Shown: piece after piece, positions 21,348 to 26,665 of the stretch | How the letters are laid out: every line of letters starts with the position of its first letter | Numbering within the stretch: position 1 is the stretch's first letter | Source: CALMEH01 sp964548225 | GTDB taxonomy: Bacteria > Acidobacteriota > Blastocatellia > Pyrinomonadales > Pyrinomonadaceae | NCBI GenBank assembly: GCA_964548225.1 | Contig: CAZJQP010000073.1 | Coordinates: 1-26,665 of the forward strand | Direction: 5' to 3' | DNA length: 26,665 nt | The notes under the pieces: model-generated | What the model was told of the DNA's origin: nothing | The model's database searches: none | The model's input: the letters and a program-made list of their open reading frames with translations, nothing else | Program-made: the position numbers and the translations under genes

Positions 21348-21929
21348 ATGAAAAAACATTTACTCGGTTTAGGAATTTTTAGTTTTATTGTCGTGTCGTT
21401 TGCGGTTGCTTTTGCATTTCTTTGCACACCTAAAATTAAGAAAGTTGAAGAAATTAAAAAGCCAGTTTATGAATTAAGCAGAAAAACCTGTCAATATGAC
21501 ACAAAAGAAGAAATTGCGAATTCTTTACCAAAGATTACGCAAGCAACAATTTCAGAAAAAACACGGCTCTTTCAAGCAACGATTGAAGGCGGGTATTTGA
21601 AGAAAGAAAGTGAAGAACTTAAACTTCATTTTTTCTTTAGTGACGGTAAAGAAACTAAATTTTTAATTACTAAAAACACCGAAATTGAGAAAAATTATGT
21701 CGGTGATGCAGTAGTTTGGAAAGTCCAATTTGATTCTAAAGAATTTAAGAATTTATTTGGTAAAAAGAATAATTTCTACGTTATTTCTGAAGTAGTTAAG
21801 AAAAACTCAAATGATGTGATTGAAATACCACAATTTAACTACAAAAAAGCAGTTTCAATACTTTCAATTGATGACAGTCAAAACAGAATGAAGGAGAAAA
21901 ATCTCAAAGAAACAAAAATTCTTCAATAA
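21348..21929 (+). CDS. Secreted or membrane-anchored protein of unknown function, AT-rich
   Basis: The 193-residue product starts at 21348, where AAGGAG lies nine bases upstream; a longer frame from the -35 box at 21288 is not translated in this model. The N-terminus MKKHLLGLGIFSFIVVSFAVAFAFLC is a signal peptide or anchor; the Cys is followed by TPK, so lipid modification is possible but the lipobox is poor. The rest is rich in Lys and Glu with no recognised domain (Cys in RKTCQYDTKEE; IPQFNYKKAVSIL near the end). Its third-position and overall base use is visibly more AT-rich than its neighbours (long AAA/GAA/ATT runs), suggesting recent acquisition. It has its own promoter and probably forms a single transcript. 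Confidence 0.7.
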   Translation: MKKHLLGLGIFSFIVVSFAVAFAFLCTPKIKKVEEIKKPVYELSRKTCQYDTKEEIANSLPKITQATISEKTRLFQATIEGGYLKKESEELKLHFFFSDGKETKFLITKNTEIEKNYVGDAVVWKVQFDSKEFKNLFGKKNNFYVISEVVKKNSNDVIEIPQFNYKKAVSILSIDDSQNRMKEKNLKETKILQ

Positions 21930-21945
21930 AAAATATTTCTCGAAA

Positions 21946-22027
21946 AAAAATTGCAAGTTTTGATTTGCCGAAGCGTTCTTGTTTTCATAACAGGAGGTTT
22001 TGGCAAGTTCCCAAACTTGCAATTTTT
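21946..22027. repeat. Inverted repeat (foldback G)
   Basis: AAAAATTGCAAGTTT (21946-21960) is the exact complement of AAACTTGCAATTTTT (22013-22027). Inside the right side, GCAAGTTCCCAAACTTGC forms a smaller hairpin of its own. The structure lies between the AT-rich gene and the VWA lipoprotein gene and ends a few bases before the latter's ribosome-binding site. Confidence 0.8.
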
Positions 22028-22046
22028 CTTTGAGAGGACAATTTTT

Positions 22047-23708
22047 ATGAGAAAGACATCGGTTTCAAATTATAAGTTTTCAGCGGCTTTGGTTTTGTTG
22101 GTTTCGGTGATTTTTTCGGGTTGCATGAGTAGGGAAAATGCAACACAAAACAGTGCAAACAAATCAGTTAGTCAGACCGAATTAGCGGAGAATAAGCCGT
22201 ATCCAACAATGAATAATTCGGCGGCTACGTCGAACACATCGGTTTCAAATACATCTGCTCCGAGAGAAATGTCTTCGGATGTTGATAGAAAATCGGACGG
22301 CGAAAAATATGCGGAAATTAACGAAAATCCGTTTTTGGAAGTCGTCCGTGCGCCGCTTTCGACATTTTCGATTGACGTTGACACGGCGGCTTACAGCAAT
22401 GTTCGCAGATATTTAAATGATGGACAACTGCCACCGAAAGATGCGGTGCGGATTGAAGAAATGATTAATTATTTCGAGTATGATTATCCGTCGCCGATCG
22501 GAAATGTGCCGTTTGCGGTTTATCCCGAAGTCGCTTCGTGCGCGTGGAATTCAAAACATAAAATCGTGCATATCGGAATTCAGGGCAAAAAAGTTTCGCT
22601 TGATAATGTTCCGCCGTCAAATTTGGTTTTTTTGTTGGACGTTTCCGGCTCGATGAATGATGCGCGAAAATTGCCGCTTTTGAAAGACGCTTTGCGAGTT
22701 TTGGTTAATCAACTGACGGCGAAAGATAAAGTTTCAATCGTTGTTTATGCGGGCGCGAGCGGTTTGGTTTTACCTTCGACTTCTGCCTCGAACAAAGGCG
22801 AAATTCTCAATGCGATCAATAACTTAAACGCCGGTGGTTCGACCAATGGCGGCGCGGGAATTCAGCTTGCTTATCGTGTCGCGCAGGAAAATTTTATTTC
22901 AAACGGAAATAATCGTGTGATTTTGGCAACGGACGGCGATTTTAATGTCGGACTTTCTTCGGATTCCGAACTCGTCAGTTTAATTGAAAACAAACGACAA
23001 AGCGGTGTTTTTCTTTCGGTTTTAGGTTTCGGAACGGGCAACACGAACGATTCTATGATGGAAAAACTCGCCAACAAAGGCAATGGAAACTACGCCTACA
23101 TTGATTCAAACGAGGAAGCGCGAAAGGCTCTCGGCAGCCAAGTCGCCGGAACACTTTACACGATTGCGAAAGACGTTAAAATCCAAGTCGAATTCAATCC
23201 GGCGAAGGTTGCAGGTTATCGTTTGATTGGATACGAAAACCGTCGTTTGGCAGACAGAGATTTTAATGACGACACGAAAGACGCGGGTGAAATTGGCGCA
23301 GGACATACGGTTACGGCGATTTATGAAATTATTCCCGCAGGTCAAAAAGTCGAAAATCCGGGTGTTGACGAATTGAAATATTCGCGTGTCGAGAGAAGCG
23401 AAACAAATTTCAGCCAAGAAATTATGACGATAAAAATGCGTTATAAAGAACCGAATGAAAACGACAGCAAACTGCTTTCAATCGGCGTTTTGGACAGAAA
23501 TTATTCGATTGAAAATGCTTCGGAAAATGTGCGTTTTGCTTCGGCAGTCGCACAATTCGGACTGCTTTTGCGCGATTCGCGTTACAAAGGCAACGCGAGT
23601 TTTAGCGGCGTTCAAAATCTGGCGACTGATGCGCTCGGTGGCGATTTGAGAAATTACCGAAATGAATTTTTAGGTTTGGTGAACAAAGCTAAAAATTTGA
23701 GAAATTAG
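22047..23708 (+). CDS. VWA-domain lipoprotein (YfbK family)
   Basis: The 553-residue protein starts at 22047 (GAGAGGA about nine bases upstream). A lipoprotein signal peptide ends at VIFSGC, with Cys as the lipidated residue. After a Ser/Thr/Asn-rich linker comes the VWA-N segment NPFLEVVRAPLSTFSIDVDTAAYSNVRRYLNDGQLPPKDAVRIEEMINYFEYDYP, typical of YfbK-type proteins. The VWA domain follows with a MIDAS motif DVSGSM (Asp198) and TDGDFNVG. The C-terminus carries the DUF3520-like region (KIQVEFNPAKVAGYRLIGYENR ... GHTVTAIYEI). Family members bind metal-dependently to partners at the cell surface or envelope; the role is not known. The N-terminal Met at 21951 in the same frame is rejected because it precedes a foldback repeat. 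Confidence 0.94.
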   Translation: MRKTSVSNYKFSAALVLLVSVIFSGCMSRENATQNSANKSVSQTELAENKPYPTMNNSAATSNTSVSNTSAPREMSSDVDRKSDGEKYAEINENPFLEVVRAPLSTFSIDVDTAAYSNVRRYLNDGQLPPKDAVRIEEMINYFEYDYPSPIGNVPFAVYPEVASCAWNSKHKIVHIGIQGKKVSLDNVPPSNLVFLLDVSGSMNDARKLPLLKDALRVLVNQLTAKDKVSIVVYAGASGLVLPSTSASNKGEILNAINNLNAGGSTNGGAGIQLAYRVAQENFISNGNNRVILATDGDFNVGLSSDSELVSLIENKRQSGVFLSVLGFGTGNTNDSMMEKLANKGNGNYAYIDSNEEARKALGSQVAGTLYTIAKDVKIQVEFNPAKVAGYRLIGYENRRLADRDFNDDTKDAGEIGAGHTVTAIYEIIPAGQKVENPGVDELKYSRVERSETNFSQEIMTIKMRYKEPNENDSKLLSIGVLDRNYSIENASENVRFASAVAQFGLLLRDSRYKGNASFSGVQNLATDALGGDLRNYRNEFLGLVNKAKNLRN

Positions 23709-23710
23709 AA

Positions 23711-23850
23711 AAGTTCTGAGTTCCAACTTCGGGCAGGCAAACCGCGAACGAAGCGATTGCAGTTTAGGCGATGATTAAAATTCAAAATAATCAGCGCAAT
23801 CCAACTGCTTCGCTGGCATTTGCGCCAACTGAAGTTGGAACTCTGAACTT
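23711..23850. repeat. Nested foldback H between convergent genes
   Basis: AAGTTCTGAGTTCCAACTTC (23711-23730) pairs with GAAGTTGGAACTCTGAACTT (23831-23850). Inside are GCGATTGCAGTT facing AACTGCTTCGC and a central gattaaaattcaaaataatc hairpin. It fills the gap between the VWA gene and the hybrid kinase gene and covers the kinase stop codon. It could serve as a two-way terminator. Its outer word resembles that of the foldback at the other end of the kinase gene. Confidence 0.8.
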
Positions 23851-25852
23851 ATTTTAATGCTTCTAAAACATCTTCAATCAAAATATCCGGCTCAAATGGT
23901 TTAGCGTGATATTTTTGGAAACCGGCTTCAAATGCTTGCTGTTTTTTGTCTTTTGCAGTGAACGCGCTCATAGCGATTGCGGGGATTTTTCCGCCGTTTT
24001 CTTCCGGCAAACACCGCACACGGCTGATAAATGAATAACCGTCTTCAACCGGCATTGCAAGGTCGGAAATTATTACGTCCGGCAAATCATTCGGCGATTT
24101 TTCGAGCAAATCAAAAGCCGTTTTTGCACATTCTGCCGTTTCCACTTTTGCACCGCTTTGTTCCAAAACGAGTTGTAAAACCTGCCGCGAATCGGGATCG
24201 TCTTCAACCACGAGAATCTTTACGTTTTCAAGCAGTTTATCATTTGCCGCAGAATTTTTTATTTCTTTAGAAATTTCGGCTTCCGTATAATGAATCGGCA
24301 AAACAACCGTGAAAATCGAGCCTTTGCCGATGCCTTCGCTTACAGCACGGATTGTGCCGCCGTGTTTATCAATCAAAATTTTCGTGATTGATAAACCCAA
24401 TCCCAAACCACTGCCATCGCCCGAAATCTTCTCGTCGCCTTGTGAAAATTGGCGGAAAATATTTGGCAAAAATTCAGGATTTATACCGCGCCCATTGTCT
24501 TCTACGGAAATTATAACGTTTTCTTTTTCGATGGAAAGGCGCATCTGAATTTCGCCGCCTTCGGGCGTGAATTTCATCGAATTTGAAACGAGATTGTTAA
24601 AGACCTGTTGAAGCCGAAACGTATCGGCAAAAACGGCAATGTCTTGGTGTTCGGCTTCAAAACCGAGCTTAATCTTTTTTGCTTGGGCTTGCGGTTGATG
24701 CGAATTACAGACGGTTTTGAGAATTTCGTAAATATTCGCCGGACGAAATTCGAGCCGCAATTTACCCGAGGAAATACGTCCCGAATCTACCAAATCTTCA
24801 ATTAATTTTGCTTGCGCGTTTGCACTTCGCTCAATGGTTCGGAGAGCGTTTTGTTTAGTTTTTTCGTCAATTTCTTTCGACAGAAGAATTTTTGTCCAAC
24901 CCAAAATCGCATTTAACGGCGAACGCAATTCGTGCGAAACGATGGTTAGAAAATAATCCTTCATTCGATTAGCTTCTTCGGCTTCATCGCGGGCTTTTCG
25001 TTCGCGTTCGTAGATTTGTGCGAGTTCTTCCGTAACAAGTTTTTTGTCGGTAACGCGGCGCACAATGCCCATCATCGAAAGCGGTTTTCCATAACTGTCG
25101 AGATAAGTTCTGCCACGAGTGACAATCCAATTTATTGTGCCGTCCGAATTAATTACACGAAATTCCGATTCGTAATCGCCGCCGTTTTTTTGCGATTCTT
25201 CGAGTGTTTGCGAAACTGTTTCGCGGTCTTCGGGATGAAGCAGATGGTCAATCGAATGAAGCGTTATCGGTTCATTTGCGGAAATTTCAAAAATTTCGTG
25301 GCATTTCGGCGTGGAAAAAATTTTCTTTTCTTTCAAATCCCAAAACCAAAGCCCGATTTCAGCATTTTCTGCGGCATATAAAAGGTGTTCGCTTCGTTGT
25401 TTGTAAAGTTCTATTTCATTTTCGCGCAATGTTACGTCCAGCGCGGTAAAGAAAATTTGCGGAATAGCATTTTCTTCAAACGGATAAAGACATAATTCGA
25501 CTCTCAGATTTTCTTCGGCGGAAACACGAAATGTTAGCAAAACTTTGGTTTTCCTACCTGAAGCGGCAAGTTCTATGGCATTTTCCAGTATTGCCGGCAC
25601 GCTTTCCGATGCTTGCCAATAAACCGTTTCGGAAAATTTTTGTCCGATAAGCAAAATCGGATTTGTTTCCGTTCGCTCAAAAATTTTTCCGTTGAGAGCT
25701 AAAATAATTCCGTCTTTGGTTAAAGTGCCTGAAAATATAGAAATATCTTCTAAGATATTTCTATAAATATTTTCTGAAACAGCGTTTTCTAAGGGGATTT
25801 GCATACTTGTTTCGTCCGATTTTTTACCAACCGAATTAATTGAATCAAACAT
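23849..25852 (-). CDS. Hybrid sensor histidine kinase/response regulator (PAS-PAS-HK-REC)
   Basis: The 667-residue protein has no membrane segment. Residues about 28-150 and 158-275 form two PAS domains; the second (GLWFWDLKEKKIFSTPKCHEIFEI ... LLHPEDRETVSQTLEE ... YESEFRVINSDGTINWIVTRGRTYLDSYGKPLSMMGIVRRVTDKK) is PAS_3-like with a PAC tail. A coiled coil leads to the DHp H-box FLTIVSHELRSPLNA (phosphoacceptor His307). The HATPase domain shows N, G1 and G2 boxes (NLVSNSMKF, VEDNGRGI, GSGLGLGLSI). A C-terminal receiver domain carries its phosphoacceptor at Asp597 (DVIISDLAMP), with VVEDD and the TAKD/K region. The signal and output partner are unknown; no DNA-binding regulator is adjacent. Foldback repeats border it on both sides. 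Confidence 0.95.
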   Translation of the reverse strand: MFDSINSVGKKSDETSMQIPLENAVSENIYRNILEDISIFSGTLTKDGIILALNGKIFERTETNPILLIGQKFSETVYWQASESVPAILENAIELAASGRKTKVLLTFRVSAEENLRVELCLYPFEENAIPQIFFTALDVTLRENEIELYKQRSEHLLYAAENAEIGLWFWDLKEKKIFSTPKCHEIFEISANEPITLHSIDHLLHPEDRETVSQTLEESQKNGGDYESEFRVINSDGTINWIVTRGRTYLDSYGKPLSMMGIVRRVTDKKLVTEELAQIYERERKARDEAEEANRMKDYFLTIVSHELRSPLNAILGWTKILLSKEIDEKTKQNALRTIERSANAQAKLIEDLVDSGRISSGKLRLEFRPANIYEILKTVCNSHQPQAQAKKIKLGFEAEHQDIAVFADTFRLQQVFNNLVSNSMKFTPEGGEIQMRLSIEKENVIISVEDNGRGINPEFLPNIFRQFSQGDEKISGDGSGLGLGLSITKILIDKHGGTIRAVSEGIGKGSIFTVVLPIHYTEAEISKEIKNSAANDKLLENVKILVVEDDPDSRQVLQLVLEQSGAKVETAECAKTAFDLLEKSPNDLPDVIISDLAMPVEDGYSFISRVRCLPEENGGKIPAIAMSAFTAKDKKQQAFEAGFQKYHAKPFEPDILIEDVLEALK

Positions 25853-25864
25853 TATTTTTATTTA

Positions 25865-25983
25865 GAAGCCATCTCAAAAATCTGTCAATTGTTCAGAGTT
25901 CAAATTCTAGTTTGACTTTGTCGGAAAGATTCAAGATAAATTTTGAACTCTGAAAGATTGAATATTATTTTTGAGACATCTTC
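25865..25983. repeat. Nested foldback I upstream of the hybrid kinase gene
   Basis: GAAGCCATCTCAAAAA (25865-25880) pairs with TTTTTGAGACATCTTC (25968-25983). Inside, TTCAGAGTTCAAATTCTA (25892-25909) pairs with TAAATTTTGAACTCTGAA (25937-25954). It begins 13 bases before the kinase start codon (minus strand). The terminus word also occurs at 1668-1681 and around 1936, so the element end is shared with the 1.7-kb region. Confidence 0.82.
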
Positions 25984-25998
25984 TATAAATCAAAGCGC

Positions 25999-26219
25999 AA
26001 AATCCTGCTCGAAGTAAGCGAATGTTTTCAAAACACTTACCGCGTGCAGGTTTTGTTAATAAACGACAATAGCTGGTCTGTTAAATATTGCCGTTTATAA
26101 AATAAAAAAATTCTGAATTATGTATTGGCGCAAAATAAAATTGATGTTTTTGCAGAAACATAGAAATAGTAAGTATGTTGTTTATCAACTATTTACTCAT
26201 ATAGACCAGCTGTGTTTCT
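25999..26219. other. Possible structured RNA or complex palindrome, strand unknown
   Basis: Stems seen: 25999-26024 with 26030-26054 (imperfect, CCTGC...GTAAG...GTTTT/CAAAAC...CTTAC...GCAGG); 26059-26070 with 26087-26098 (12 bp, one mismatch); 26154-26160 with 26213-26219; and 26164-26170 with 26188-26194. The loop of the second stem, AGCTGGTCT (26071-26079), is the exact complement of AGACCAGCT (26203-26211), a potential long-range or pseudoknot contact. No ORF of note. I do not recognise an RNA family. Confidence 0.4.
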
Positions 26220-26243
26220 ACATTGTTGACATTGCACCAAAAC

Positions 26244-26396
26244 TTAAACTACCCTTCTGCCGGTTACGAGTCTAATTACAAAGACAACTAACGCTAATAC
26301 CAACAGAATATGAATTAAACTTCCGACCGAAGCCGGAGCTGCAAAAAGTCCCAATAACCACAATATCAATAATACAACTACAATTGTTTCTAACAT
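26244..26396 (-). CDS. Small lmo0937-family membrane protein (DUF5670-like)
   Basis: This 50-residue ORF is a near-complete match to the small two-helix 'lmo0937' family: MLETIVVVLLILWLLGLF, then GSLIHILLVLALVVFVIRLVTGRR. The WLLGL and GxLIHxLLVxAL(V)V and RxxxGRR features are the family hallmarks. The start is supported by AGGAGT about 11 bases upstream. Such proteins are widespread, often stress-associated and of unknown function. It stands alone; a structured region lies downstream on this strand. Confidence 0.85.
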   Translation of the reverse strand: MLETIVVVLLILWLLGLFAAPASVGSLIHILLVLALVVFVIRLVTGRRVV

Positions 26397-26665
26397 TTTT
26401 TCTTTTCACTCCTATAAATTTAATTTGCCTTTCGGCTTGTTACGCCGAATACAAAATCAATTTGTGTGCCAAAGTGTGTAAATGTTGTGTTTATTGATGT
26501 TTGCCGCAAATCGAGACAACATATAATTGAAAATAAATCATATAAAGTATGAAATCAATACATTTTCAACGAGTGTTTTAAGTCATTGCGAAAACGGATT
26601 TGAACATCTCATACCAAGACAGAAATAGAAACTCTGCTAGAATGGGGGAATGAAAGTAATTGACT
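26397..26665. other. AT-rich intergenic end of window, no gene seen
   Basis: I see no supported gene or repeat of note in the last 270 bases. TAGAAT at 26638-26643 followed by an ATG at 26650 might mark the promoter and first codons of a plus-strand gene that continues past the window edge, but the evidence is too short to call. Confidence 0.4.

Noticed and set aside
21951..22046. Longer N-terminus of the VWA lipoprotein from 21951
   Set aside because: It would be translated from foldback G and would bury the lipoprotein signal peptide.
26017..26070. Short ORF in the structured segment before 26100
   Set aside because: About sixteen codons, no ribosome-binding site, and within hairpin arms.
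26650..26665. Start of a gene at the window end (MKVID...)
   Set aside because: Only five codons are visible and the G-run is too close to the ATG to be a normal ribosome-binding site.

Overview
The window looks like a chromosomal segment of a moderately AT-rich Gram-negative bacterium. My best guess is Acidobacteriota, class Blastocatellia (Pyrinomonadaceae-like). This rests on the gene repertoire: zinc-ribbon kinase-like proteins, a GYF/TM2 protein, a DUF4190 protein, a GAF-SpoIIE phosphatase and a YfbK-type VWA lipoprotein. It also rests on the dense palindromic repeats between genes. The assignment is inference. No rRNA, phage structural gene, plasmid replication gene, transposase or CRISPR array is visible.

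Layout. 1-5720: a secreted thioredoxin-like protein, a 21-bp repeat array and two foldback repeats, then a plus-strand run of sucD, a hotdog thioesterase, a GYF-TM2 membrane protein, ndk and a zinc-ribbon/DUF4190 membrane protein ending in a terminator. 5749-8190: a lone nuoI between large foldback repeats, then a divergent XRE-regulator / ImmA-IrrE-like pair around a second 21-bp array, then another large foldback. 8278-12915: a GAF-SpoIIE phosphatase, a small secreted protein overlapping a cupin gene, and a large membrane pseudokinase. 12882-13926 (minus strand): tadA, tRNA-Ser(CGA), tRNA-Ser(GGA) and the signal recognition particle RNA, with a terminator shared with the pseudokinase. 14031-17747: a DUF2270 membrane protein, convergent corA, and divergent serA. 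17770-21258: a third 21-bp array, an ABC exporter pair (NatA/NatB-like), a CYTH-domain protein and a fourth 21-bp array. 21348-26665: an AT-rich secreted protein, a VWA lipoprotein, a convergent hybrid histidine kinase flanked by related foldbacks, a possible structured RNA, and a 50-residue lmo0937-type membrane protein.

Most genes are housekeeping or signalling. The succinyl-CoA ligase alpha subunit and NDP kinase are linked by nucleoside triphosphate metabolism. TadA, the serine tRNAs and SRP RNA form a translation and secretion cluster. The phosphatase, pseudokinase, XRE regulator and hybrid kinase are signalling parts without obvious partners here.

The most unusual content is non-coding. 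Four arrays of unrelated sequence (1379-1651, 7092-7280, 17770-18042, 20941-21258) share one unit length, 21 bp, or two helical turns. Units within an array differ by substitutions but almost never by indels, and all are built on palindromic cores. Nearly every other intergenic gap holds a long inverted repeat, several of them mirror-ordered hairpins nested inside hairpins. The second notable item is the pseudokinase at 10514-12850, in which all three catalytic positions (Lys, HRD Asp, DFG Asp) are replaced.
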